64,000 nt of DNA from Methylosinus sp. Ce-a6 (lineage in GTDB: Bacteria > Pseudomonadota > Alphaproteobacteria > Rhizobiales > Beijerinckiaceae): positions 62,001-126,000 of the forward strand of contig NZ_BGJX01000005.1 of assembly GCF_009811655.1 (NCBI RefSeq), given 5' to 3'. A model generated the notes under the pieces. That model saw only the letters and a list, made by a program, of their open reading frames with translations. It ran no database searches and was not told the origin of the DNA. A program made the position numbers and the translations under genes. Shown here in pieces: positions 20,169-28,282 of the stretch; the first letter of the stretch is position 1, and every line of letters begins with the position of its first letter.

Positions 20169-20573
20169 TCAGTAAGCGGCGCCGGAAGGGACGCGCTCGC
20201 TCGCGGTCACCGTCATCGCGGTTGCGTCGGGCGCGCAGGCGAAATGCAGCGTCCTGGCCACGGCCGTATCGAGATTGGCGGATTTGCCGCTCGAGATCGG
20301 CACGATGAACCGCGTCGTCGCCGTCGCCGGGCTCGTCTCCACGGGCGAGGCGGCGTCGAAGACGATCACCGTCAGCCGGCAAGCGCCGTCGGCGCCGACG
20401 AAATAGCTCAGCACATGTTTCCGCCCCACCTCGAAGCTGGCCGCGGCGAGCGGCTTCAGCGTCACCGGCGCAGTCACCCGCCCATGGGGCTCGGCGCGCA
20501 GGGCCACGCCCGCCGAGAGGCTCAGCGCGGCGGCGAGGGCCAGAGCGAAGATGCGTTTTCCTGCTGTCGTCAT
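20169..20573 (-). CDS. Small exported protein of unknown function, 134 aa
   Basis: I do not recognise this protein. A signal peptide (KRIFALALAAALSLSAGVAL) is cut near ALRAEP. The mature part of about 110 residues is rich in strands, with two cysteines (GACRLTVIVFD and LHFACAPDATAM) likely to form a disulfide. It starts at 20573, where GAGAGGA precedes the ATG; the frame continues to 20624. It is convergent with ppx and separated from rnd by a 337-bp gap. Confidence 0.72.
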   Translation of the reverse strand: MTTAGKRIFALALAAALSLSAGVALRAEPHGRVTAPVTLKPLAAASFEVGRKHVLSYFVGADGACRLTVIVFDAASPVETSPATATTRFIVPISSGKSANLDTAVARTLHFACAPDATAMTVTASERVPSGAAY

Positions 20574-20656
20574 GATGCTCGTCCTCTCTTCAGCGGGCGC
20601 CGGGAAGCGCCCCCGCGACCGCAACGCTTCGACGCGCCGAAGCTGCCGAGGTCACG

Positions 20657-20690
20657 TTGCGTCGCAACATGAGCGTATGTTGCATCGCAA
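20657..20690 (-). promoter_or_regulatory. 34-base near-palindrome, candidate operator
   Basis: TTGCGTCGCAACAT and ATGTTGCATCGCAA face each other across GAGCGT, and each half is itself nearly symmetric (TTGCGTCGCAA). It lies about 85 bases upstream of the small exported protein gene. The rest of the gap 20574-20910 is AT-richer than its surroundings (20725-20780) and holds no gene I can support. Confidence 0.4.
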
Positions 20691-20910
20691 TAGCAGGATT
20701 GCAAGGCGCGCTTTGTCGCAGGGTAGGCCCTATCAAACAATATGTATTTCCAATGAATTGAGATCGAATTATGAGTTGTGCGCTGCAAGAATGGATAGGC
20801 GCGCACGCGCGGCCGGGTCGGCGCGCAGCCGCCCTCGCCTACCCTAGAGGATAGTATCAGGCATAGCAAAAGGGGTGAGGAACGGGCCTATCTGGAGGTC
20901 AGGGTCAGGC

Positions 20911-22089
20911 TCAGCGCGACGCGGACTCGTCGGTCTCCTGCCAGTCGAGCGTGACGACCTTGCCCTTTTCGACCGCCAGCGCCAGCCGGCCGGCTTTGAG
21001 CTGCAGCGCCTTATCGCCGAAGATCGCCCGCCGCCAGCCGGAGAGGGCGGGGACATCCGCCTCATCGTCGGCGGCGATCGCCTCGAGGTCCTCTACGGTG
21101 GCGATCATCTTGGTGGCGACGCCCGTCTCTTCGGCGACCTGCCGCAGCAGAACCTTGAGCAATTCGACCGTGGCGCCGCTGGAGCCGCCGCGCTTCTCGC
21201 GCTCTATTCGCGGCAAAGTGGCGGGGTCGCGGGCGAGCGCGCGCTCTACCGCCGCGACGATATCGGCGCCCGAGCGCGAGCGTTCGAGGCCGCGCGGAAA
21301 GGCGCGCAGATTGCCGAGCGCCTCCTGCGTGCGGGGAGCGGCGAGCGCGATCTCGATCAGCATATCGTCCTTGAGCACGCGCGAGCGCGGCACGTCGCGG
21401 CCCTGCGCCTCCGCCTCGCGCCAGGCGGCGAGCTCCATCAGCACGGCGAGGTCGCGCGGCTTGCGAACGCGATGGCGCAGCCGCTCCCAGGCGTTCTCCG
21501 GGCTCTGCTCATAGGTTTCGGGCGAGGTGAGCGTGCGCATCTCGTCGGCGAGCCAGTCGAGCCGGTTGGAGCGCTCGAGCCTTGCGCGCAGATGAATGTA
21601 GATCTGGCGCAGATGGGTGACGTCGGCGATCGCGTAGTCGATCTGCGCCGCCGACAGCGGGCGCTTCGACCAATCGGTGAAGCGCGAGGATTTGTCGAGG
21701 CTCTGCTTGGCGATGGCCTTCGCCAGCTCGACATAGGATGCCTGATCGCCGAAGCCGCAGACCATTGCGGCGACCTGCGTGTCGAACAGCGGCGCGGGGA
21801 TGAGGCGGGCGAGCCGCCAGATGATCTCGAGGTCCTGGCGCGCCGCGTGGAAGACTTTGACGACCCGCTCGTCGGCCATCAGCTCGAAGAAGGGGGAGAG
21901 ATCGAGACCTTCGGCCAGAGTGTCGACGGCGAAGGCCTCCTCGGGCGAGGCCAGCTGAATGACGCAGACCTTGGGCCAGAAAGTCGTTTCCCTCAAAAAT
22001 TCCGTATCGACGGTGACGAAGGGATGACTGGCGAGGCGGCCGCAGGCGGCGGCGAGATCGTCGGTAGAGGTCAAGAGGCTCATCGACAT
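20911..22089 (-). CDS. rnd: Ribonuclease D
   Basis: This 3'-5' exoribonuclease trims tRNA and other small RNAs. The DEDD catalytic set is visible: [10 protein letters not shown] near residues 25-34 (Exo I), [13 protein letters not shown] near 78-90 (Exo II) and the [20 protein letters not shown] stretch near 150-170 (Exo III, reading [14 protein letters not shown]). An HRDC domain follows. The length of 392 aa is usual. It follows ppk-ppx in the same region but on the other strand. Confidence 0.93.
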   Translation of the reverse strand: MSMSLLTSTDDLAAACGRLASHPFVTVDTEFLRETTFWPKVCVIQLASPEEAFAVDTLAEGLDLSPFFELMADERVVKVFHAARQDLEIIWRLARLIPAPLFDTQVAAMVCGFGDQASYVELAKAIAKQSLDKSSRFTDWSKRPLSAAQIDYAIADVTHLRQIYIHLRARLERSNRLDWLADEMRTLTSPETYEQSPENAWERLRHRVRKPRDLAVLMELAAWREAEAQGRDVPRSRVLKDDMLIEIALAAPRTQEALGNLRAFPRGLERSRSGADIVAAVERALARDPATLPRIEREKRGGSSGATVELLKVLLRQVAEETGVATKMIATVEDLEAIAADDEADVPALSGWRRAIFGDKALQLKAGRLALAVEKGKVVTLDWQETDESASR

Positions 22090-22399
22090 GCAGTCTTAGA
22101 GTACTTTTTTCTGGTCCTGAAGTGTCTTCGCGCATCTTTTGGGAGTCTTGGCATATGTTTTCGACCGATTTTCCGGCTCGCAGACGTCTAACCGCGCTCG
22201 AAGCTCCGGCGTCGCGGCGTCCCGACGCCGAAGCCGTCGCCAAAGCGCGCGCCGCGGACGGGGCGAATCAGCCTCGGCGGCGGGAAATCGCCTCGGCCGC
22301 GGCCGCGACCATTTGCGCGAGTCGGAGCATGGCGCAGGCTGCGCAGTTTTTCCGATTGCCCTCGAAGCGGCGAAATGAAATCATAGTGAAATAGTCGAC
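22090..22399. other. Intergenic stretch upstream of rnd with no supported gene
   Basis: Between the rnd start and the repeat at 22400 I see no convincing gene. Short open frames on both strands lack ribosome binding sites and have random composition. This stretch must contain the rnd promoter, and possibly that of the TPR gene. Confidence 0.5.
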
Positions 22400-22500
22400 T
22401 AGAGCGTTTCCAGCCGAAGCGGACGCCGGTTCGGCGTTCGGAAACGCGACAAAACTTAGGGTCTTTCCGTGTTTCAATGAAACACGGAAAGACCCCTAAA
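22400..22500 (+). repeat. Dispersed repeat, copy before the TPR gene
   Basis: Two palindromes lie in tandem: AGAGCGTTTCCAGCCGAAGC to GGAAACGCG (about 22402-22448), and TCTTTCCGTGTTTCA/TGAAACACGGAAAGA (about 22462-22491). The copy after the TPR gene is in the opposite orientation, so the two frame that gene. An in-frame ATG at 22477 lies inside the repeat and is probably not used. Confidence 0.85.
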
Positions 22501-22515
22501 GGAGCCCTCGGCCAC

Positions 22516-23502
22516 ATGGCGCGCCTTGCTTTCTTCTCCCGGTTTCATTCGCCGCTCCGCCTCGCGCTGGCGACGGCTTTTTCCCTCGGTTGCGCCGCGG
22601 CAGACGCCAAGGGCGACGAGGCCTGGGTCGGCTGCCGCGCCGCCGATCCCGATAAGCGCATCGTGAGCTGCGGCGAGGTGATCGCCCGCGGCGACAAGGA
22701 GACGAAGCAAAATCGCGTCGCGGCCCATGTCAATCGCGGCGGCGCCTATCACGCCAAGGGCGATTTCGACCGCGCGCTCGCCGATTTCGACAAGGCGCTG
22801 GAGATCGATCCGAATTCGGCGGCCGCGCTCGCCGACCGCGCCGCGGCCTATCGCGCCAAGGGCGACCTCGACCGCGCCATCGCCGATTACGACCGCGCGA
22901 TAGCCGCTCAGCCGAAATCGGCCGCCGCCTATCTCGGCCGCGGCGGCGTCTTCCAGGGCAAGGGCGATCTCGACAAGGCCGTCGCCGACTATGACAAGGC
23001 GCTGGAGCTCGACAAGAAATCCGTCGCCGCGCTGACCAATCGCGGCCGCGCCTTCCGCGCCAAGGGCGATCTCGATCGCGCGCTCGCCGATTTCAACAAG
23101 GCGCTCGCGCTCGAGCCCAAATCCGCGCAGGCCTATCTCAATCGCGCCGCGCTCTATCAGGCGAAGGGCGATCTCGATCATGCGCTCGCCGATTACGACA
23201 AGGCGATCGCGCAGGACGGCAGGCTCGCCATCGCCTACAACAACCGCGGCCTGACGCTGCACGCCAAAAGCGATTTCGACCGCGCCGTGGCGGACTTCGA
23301 CAAGGCGGTCGCGATCGATCCGAGATATGCGCGCGCCTTCCTCAACCGCGCCAACGCTTATCGCGGCAAGCGCGAGCTCGACCATGCGAAGCCAGATCTC
23401 GAACAGGCGCTGACGCTCGATCCCAATCTCGCCGCGGCGAGGAAGGCCCTCGACGAGGTGACGAAGCAGCTCGCCGCCCGCGCCGCGGCGCCGGCGCAAT
23501 AG
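22516..23502 (+). CDS. Exported tetratricopeptide-repeat protein, 328 aa
   Basis: Protein-interaction scaffold in the periplasm. A signal peptide (SPLRLALATAFSLGCAAADA) precedes seven to eight closely similar 34-residue TPR units of the pattern AYxxRGxxYxAKGDxDRALADYDKAL, from about residue 55 to 310, the most regular being 60-265. I start at ATG 22516, 11 bases after GGAG; an upstream ATG lies in the flanking repeat. The high identity between units points to recent internal duplication. There is no partner gene to suggest a specific role. Confidence 0.85.
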   Translation: MARLAFFSRFHSPLRLALATAFSLGCAAADAKGDEAWVGCRAADPDKRIVSCGEVIARGDKETKQNRVAAHVNRGGAYHAKGDFDRALADFDKALEIDPNSAAALADRAAAYRAKGDLDRAIADYDRAIAAQPKSAAAYLGRGGVFQGKGDLDKAVADYDKALELDKKSVAALTNRGRAFRAKGDLDRALADFNKALALEPKSAQAYLNRAALYQAKGDLDHALADYDKAIAQDGRLAIAYNNRGLTLHAKSDFDRAVADFDKAVAIDPRYARAFLNRANAYRGKRELDHAKPDLEQALTLDPNLAAARKALDEVTKQLAARAAAPAQ

Positions 23503-23503
23503 A

Positions 23504-23603
23504 GTTTTTCCGTGTTTCATTGAAACACGGAAAGACCCTAAGCTTTTGTTTTGACGCGTTTCCAACGCCGAACCGGCGTCCACTTCGGCTGGAAACGCTC
23601 TAG
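23504..23603 (-). repeat. Dispersed repeat, inverted copy after the TPR gene
   Basis: It begins two bases after the TPR stop: TTTCCGTGTTTCATTGAAAC with its complement, then AAGCTTTTGTTTTGACGCG, then CGTTTCCAACGCCGAACCGG to GGAAACGCTCTAG. The order is reversed relative to the copy at 22400. The first palindrome could serve as the TPR gene's terminator hairpin. Confidence 0.85.
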
Positions 23604-23648
23604 CGGCGCATCGACGCGCGCGCCGACCAGGGGAAGAGGCTGAAAACG

Positions 23649-24134
23649 CTACTTCCCCTTCGCGGCGGCCAGAACCTCGGCCGCGTGGCCCGGGACCTTC
23701 ACCTTGCGCCAGACTTTCTCGATCCGCCCGTCGGGGCCGATCAGAAATGTCGATCGCTCCACGCCCATATATTTGCGGCCGTACATGCTCTTTTCGACCC
23801 ATACGCCAAAGGCGCAGAGCATGTTCTTCGTTTCGTCCGAGGCGAGCGGGAATTTCAGCTCGTATTTGTCGCGGAACTTGTCATGCTTGGCCGGCGAATC
23901 CGGCGAGACGCCGACCACCGCGGTCCCCGCCTTCGCGAAATCGGCGCGCAAGGCGTTGAACTCGATGGCTTCCTTGGTGCAGCCCGAGGTGTCGTCCTTG
24001 GGATAGAAGTAGAGCGCGAGCTTCTTGCCGGCGAAGCCCGAAAGAGAGATGGTCTCGCCGCCGGCGCCGGGAAGCTCGAAAGAGGGGGCCGCGTCGCCTT
24101 CGCGCAAGCCTGTGGATTTCTTCGCCTCGGTCAC
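23649..24134 (-). CDS. bcp: Thioredoxin-dependent peroxiredoxin (Bcp/PrxQ)
   Basis: Reduces hydrogen peroxide and organic hydroperoxides in the cytoplasm. The peroxidatic Cys is in YFYPKDDTSGCTKEAIEFN (about residues 40-58). The residue five positions after it, where E. coli Bcp has its resolving Cys, is Ile here, so this is a PrxQ variant without that second cysteine; another Cys occurs in NMLCAFGVW. I choose GTG 24134 because AAGGAAGG lies six bases upstream; ATG 24155 lacks such a site. The product is 161 aa. Confidence 0.9.
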   Translation of the reverse strand: MTEAKKSTGLREGDAAPSFELPGAGGETISLSGFAGKKLALYFYPKDDTSGCTKEAIEFNALRADFAKAGTAVVGVSPDSPAKHDKFRDKYELKFPLASDETKNMLCAFGVWVEKSMYGRKYMGVERSTFLIGPDGRIEKVWRKVKVPGHAAEVLAAAKGK

Positions 24135-24258
24135 TGCGCCTTCCTTTCGTCTCATCCGCCGTTACAATCGGCAGCTTGCAGAGGACGGCGCGCTTCGCAA
24201 GGGTTTGCAGTGACAATCCCCAGTTGCGCGCCGTGCGGGATATGATCTTCTCGACGCC

Positions 24259-27200
24259 GTGCAGATTCGGCGCCGGCGCGCCCGGCTGACGGGCGCGGTC
24301 GAACCGAAGGGCGGGCGTTTGACGCGAAGGACAGACGAAGGCCCGGCGGTCGAAGCGCGGGTCCCGCGCTTTTTTTTAGGATTTGCGCGACGCGGCTCCA
24401 CCTCGCGCCGGCTACGCGGCTTTTGCGTCGCGCGTTGCGTTTCGGTCGTGGCCGTGTCGGCGCTGCTCGTGGTCGTGCTGGCGATCGGCGCATTTTTCGC
24501 GGCGCTCGCCCGCGGCCCCATCGCCTCCGACTGGCTCGCCCCCAAGATCGTCGAAGCGCTCGACGATCTCTACATTCATCGTTACCAATTCGCGCTGAGC
24601 TCGGCGGCGATCGCCAGCACGGATCACGGCCTCACGCTCACGGTGAACGGCCTTTCCGTGAAGAGCGGCGAGCGCACCATTCTCGCCGCGCCGCGCGCGC
24701 AATTGTCGGTGGACCCGCGCGCGTTGCTCATCGGCCGATTGACGCCTCGGCGGCTCGACGTGCTCGACCTCGAGCTCAGGCTCGAAGTGCTGCCGGACGG
24801 CGTGCTCGCGATCTCCGCGCCGGGCGCCGATCCGGTCGCCATTCCCCTCGAGGCGCCGCCGCCCGCGGAGCCCGCCGCCGCCGTCCCCGCGGGACCGCCG
24901 GTCCCGTCGTTGCGGCAGGCGGCCGGCGCCTTGCGCGCGGTGATGGATTTCATCGTCGATCCCGAAAGCCCGATCGCCGCGATCGACAAGATCGGCGTCT
25001 CCAACGCCCGGCTCGTCATCGACGACCGCACGCTGGACAGGACGATCGTCTATGACGATCTGGCGCTGAGCTTCGACAAGGCCGCCGGCGCGCGGCGGCT
25101 TCGCCTCGGCGCGACAGGCTCCTCCGGCCATGTCGGGGCGGAGGTGGAGGCCAAGGGCGCAATGGGCGAGCGGCGCACGCTCGACGCCCGTTTGCGCAGC
25201 CTCTCCATGGAGGAGATCGCGCTCGCCGCCAGCGCGCGCACGCTGCCCTTCGACACGGACGCGCCCTTGTCGCTCGATCTGCACTTCGCCCTCGCCGGCG
25301 ACGGCCGCGTCACCGAGGCGAGCGGGAAATTCGCCGCCGGCGAGGGCTTCTTCCGCCTCGAGGAGCCCGACGCCGAACCGTTTTTGCTCCAGGAGCTCTC
25401 CGTTTCCGGCCGCTGGGACATGGAGCGCCGTCTCCTCGTCATCGAGCCGGTGGAAATCCGCACCAGCGTCGCCCGGCTGAGCTTTACGGGCGTGCTGACG
25501 CCGCCAGCGGAGGCGACGGGGGCTTTCGCGCTCTCTTTCGATCTCGCGCGGCCGGGCGCTTTTCTGCCGGAGCGTCATGGAGAGGCGGCGCTCGTCGTCG
25601 AAAACGCCGGCCTTTCGGCGAGGCTCGATCTCGCGGCGAAGAAATATACGGTCGAGCGGATCTTCCTCGAGGGGCCGGAGTTGCACGCCACGGCTTCGAT
25701 GGCCGTCGACGGCGCGCAGCCGGACGGGACGCATGTCAAATATGCGATCGGCGCGACGCAGACGCCGCTCCGCTCGGTGCTGCGCATCTGGCCGACTCAT
25801 GTCGCCGCGCCGACGCGCGCCTGGATGGATCAGCATATTCCGTCGGGGATGTTGCGCGCCGGCGCGCTCTCCGCCGATCTCGATCAGCAGGCGATCATCG
25901 CCGGCCGCTATGAGCGACCGCCGCCGGACGCCGCGCTGCGCGGCGATTTCGAGCTCGAGAATGCGACGCTCGTCGACGCCGTCCCGGGCCTATGGCCGAT
26001 CAATGGGATGAATGGCCATATCGCGCTCACCGGGCGCACTGCTTCTTTCGTCGCCTCGTCCGGCGTCATGGAGAGCGCGCCGGGCCGCAAGCTCGCGATC
26101 ACGGAGGGCGTCTTCCGCGCGCCCGCGCTCGGCCTCGACCCGGCGCCCGCCTGGATCGAGCTGAAGCTCGCCGGCGGCGTGGAGGCGGTCGCCGATATTC
26201 TCTCGCTCGAGAGCGTCGCCCCGGCGGCGAGCCTGCCCATGGACGCCAATGCGCTGAAAGGGCAGATCGACGGCAAGCTGCGCATCGATTTCGAGCTCGG
26301 CCTCGCGGCGAAGGAGGAGCACACGCGAATCGCCGTCGACGCGGAGGCGACCAATCTCTCCATGGAGCGCTTCATCGGCAAGGAGCGGCTGGAGGGGGCC
26401 GCTCTGCGGCTCGTCTCGGATCGCGAGGGGCTGCGCGTCGCGGGAACGGGCCATGTGTTCGGCGCGCCGATCTCGCTCGATCTGCGCCGCGCCGCCGGCG
26501 AGAAGGGGCAGGCGCAGGCGCAACTGGCGCTTTCGCTCGACGACGCCGCGCGCGTCCGCGCCGGCTACGGATTTGCCGGCGTCTCCGGCGTCGTCGGCGT
26601 GCAGGTGCAGACGAAGCTCCCGATCGAGGATTCCGAATCGCTGATCGAGATCGATCTCTCGAAAGCCGCGCTCGACCATCCTTTGCCCGGCGTCACCAAG
26701 GCGATGGGCAAACCGGGACGCGCGAGCTTCACTCTGGTGAGGCGGCCGGAGGGGTCGGCGCTCGAGCAATTGCAGGCCGAGGCGGGCCCGCAGCAATTTT
26801 CCGGCGTCGTCGAGCTCGGACGCGACGGCGCCCTGCGCTCGGCGAAACTGACGCAGCTGAAGCTCTCGCCCGGCGACGACATGCGGCTCGAGGCGACGCG
26901 CGGCGGCGACGCGCTGAAGCTCGTCGTCCGCGGCGCGAATATCGACGCGCGTCCGCTGCTGCGCTATCTCTCGCAGCAGTCTGCGGAGCAGGGCGTCGCC
27001 GCCCCGGCTGCGGGCAAGCCGCCGGCGACCGACGATTTCGATCTCGACCTCAAATCGCCGATCGTCACCGGCCACGGCAAGCAGATCCTCTCCAATGTCG
27101 ATTTGAGATTCGAACGTCGCGCGGGCAAGCCGCGGCAATTGTCGCTGACCGGCAATTTCGGGCGCGAGCCTTTCGCCGCAATGCTGACGCGCCATCCGAG

Positions 27201-27837
27201 CGGCGCGCCGCAGATCGACCTTTCGACCAGCGACGGCGGCGCGCTGCTGTCCTTCCTCGATCTCTATCATCGCATGGAGAGCGGCGCGCTTACCGCGACC
27301 ATATTGCTCAATCAGGGCCGCTCCGACGGCACGATGCGCATCAGTGATTTCTATTTGCAGAACGAGCCGGCCATTCGCCAGCTCGTGCTGCAGGGCGCGG
27401 CGCGCATAGACGACAAGGGCGCGTCGCGTTTCGATCCGGATTCGGTGAAATTCGCGCGCGTCCAATCCGCCTTCACCTGGGCGAACGGCCGCCTCGCCAT
27501 GCGCGACGCGGTCATGTCGGGCACGGAAATCGGCCTCACCGTGGACGGCTACATCGATCTGGCGCGCGACCGCATCGACGTGTCCGGCTCGTTCATTCCC
27601 GCCTATGGGCTCAATAGTCTCGTATCGAATATTCCAGTCATCGGACTGATGCTCGCCGGCGGCCAGCACGAGGGCGTCTTCGCGGTGAGCTTTCGCGTGA
27701 GCGGCGCCTTCAGCGCGCCCGTGCTGACCGTCAATCCTCTGTCGGTCATCGCGCCGGGCCTGCTGCGCAAAGTGTTCGGCGTCATAGACGGGACCGGCAC
27801 GGGCCGCCTGCCGGAGAGCGCCGCGCCATCGCGTTAG
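24259..27837 (+). CDS. AsmA/YhdP-like envelope protein (DUF3971 and AsmA C-terminal domains), 1192 aa
   Basis: This large envelope protein belongs to the bridge-like lipid-transfer group to which YhdP, TamB and AsmA belong; these span the periplasm and are thought to move phospholipids to the outer membrane. One N-terminal membrane helix (about residues 62-85, VVAVSALLVVVLAIGAFFAA) is followed by about 1,100 residues of beta-rich repeats and a conserved C-terminal AsmA-type region with AYGLNSLVSNIPVIGLMLAG near 1115-1134. The start is GTG 24259; because the ~60 residues before the helix are very basic and unlike the family, a later start is possible. It is divergent from bcp. Confidence 0.85.
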   Translation: MQIRRRRARLTGAVEPKGGRLTRRTDEGPAVEARVPRFFLGFARRGSTSRRLRGFCVARCVSVVAVSALLVVVLAIGAFFAALARGPIASDWLAPKIVEALDDLYIHRYQFALSSAAIASTDHGLTLTVNGLSVKSGERTILAAPRAQLSVDPRALLIGRLTPRRLDVLDLELRLEVLPDGVLAISAPGADPVAIPLEAPPPAEPAAAVPAGPPVPSLRQAAGALRAVMDFIVDPESPIAAIDKIGVSNARLVIDDRTLDRTIVYDDLALSFDKAAGARRLRLGATGSSGHVGAEVEAKGAMGERRTLDARLRSLSMEEIALAASARTLPFDTDAPLSLDLHFALAGDGRVTEASGKFAAGEGFFRLEEPDAEPFLLQELSVSGRWDMERRLLVIEPVEIRTSVARLSFTGVLTPPAEATGAFALSFDLARPGAFLPERHGEAALVVENAGLSARLDLAAKKYTVERIFLEGPELHATASMAVDGAQPDGTHVKYAIGATQTPLRSVLRIWPTHVAAPTRAWMDQHIPSGMLRAGALSADLDQQAIIAGRYERPPPDAALRGDFELENATLVDAVPGLWPINGMNGHIALTGRTASFVASSGVMESAPGRKLAITEGVFRAPALGLDPAPAWIELKLAGGVEAVADILSLESVAPAASLPMDANALKGQIDGKLRIDFELGLAAKEEHTRIAVDAEATNLSMERFIGKERLEGAALRLVSDREGLRVAGTGHVFGAPISLDLRRAAGEKGQAQAQLALSLDDAARVRAGYGFAGVSGVVGVQVQTKLPIEDSESLIEIDLSKAALDHPLPGVTKAMGKPGRASFTLVRRPEGSALEQLQAEAGPQQFSGVVELGRDGALRSAKLTQLKLSPGDDMRLEATRGGDALKLVVRGANIDARPLLRYLSQQSAEQGVAAPAAGKPPATDDFDLDLKSPIVTGHGKQILSNVDLRFERRAGKPRQLSLTGNFGREPFAAMLTRHPSGAPQIDLSTSDGGALLSFLDLYHRMESGALTATILLNQGRSDGTMRISDFYLQNEPAIRQLVLQGAARIDDKGASRFDPDSVKFARVQSAFTWANGRLAMRDAVMSGTEIGLTVDGYIDLARDRIDVSGSFIPAYGLNSLVSNIPVIGLMLAGGQHEGVFAVSFRVSGAFSAPVLTVNPLSVIAPGLLRKVFGVIDGTGTGRLPESAAPSR

Positions 27838-27911
27838 ACCCGACTTTGATCCTTCGGAGCGAATTCGGAGCGCCGCGTTCCGTCGCGAGAGGCGCAGGCG
27901 CGTCCTCGCGC

Positions 27912-28148
27912 TCAGTGATGATGTCCGCCGCTTCCGCCGCCCGAGACCTCGACTTCGTCGTCTGTCGACAATTGTCCGACGCGCCTCAGAAACGCCGCGT
28001 GCTGTTCCGGCGTATGGTGAGCGTGGACGCCGCCGAGCTTTTTATAATCCTCGTTGGCGGCGACGGCGGACTTGGGCGAATTCGTCGAATTGCAGGCGGC
28101 GAGCGCGAGCGCGCCGCCGATAACGACGATCGAGAGTGACGCCTTCAT
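27912..28148 (-). CDS. Small histidine-rich lipoprotein, 78 aa
   Basis: A signal peptide ends in the lipobox ALAAC (Cys 20), so the mature protein of 59 residues is lipid-anchored. It contains HAHHTPEQHAAF and ends GGGSGGHHH, eight histidines in all, which suggests metal binding. I start at ATG 28148, preceded by AAGGAAAC; the frame is open further upstream through the repeat and the receptor gene but this is meaningless. It lies downstream of the TonB receptor on the same strand, 134 bases away, so it could belong to that transport system. I do not recognise a named family. Confidence 0.75.
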   Translation of the reverse strand: MKASLSIVVIGGALALAACNSTNSPKSAVAANEDYKKLGGVHAHHTPEQHAAFLRRVGQLSTDDEVEVSGGGSGGHHH

Positions 28149-28221
28149 CGTTTCCTTGCTCCGGTAATCGTTTCGAGGTCTCGCATGTTTTCCTGCCGAT
28201 CGCTTCGCGCGGCATTCGCCG

Positions 28222-28251
28222 CTCCTTCTCCCCGCGAGCGGGGAGAAGGAG
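28222..28251 (-). terminator. Strong hairpin between the TonB receptor and the lipoprotein
   Basis: CTCCTTCTCCCC at 28222-28233 pairs perfectly with GGGGAGAAGGAG at 28240-28251 across a six-base loop. No T-run follows on either strand. The sequence is a truncated unit of the CCTTCTCCC repeat found around serS, so it may act as an attenuator between the two genes rather than as a true terminator. Confidence 0.55.
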
Positions 28252-28282
28252 AACGCGCCGAACCGATCAGCCGGAAACCGCA

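Noticed and set aside
22122..22394. Possible 90-residue protein upstream of the TPR gene
   Set aside because: No ribosome binding site, random Ala/Arg composition and overlap with the probable rnd promoter.
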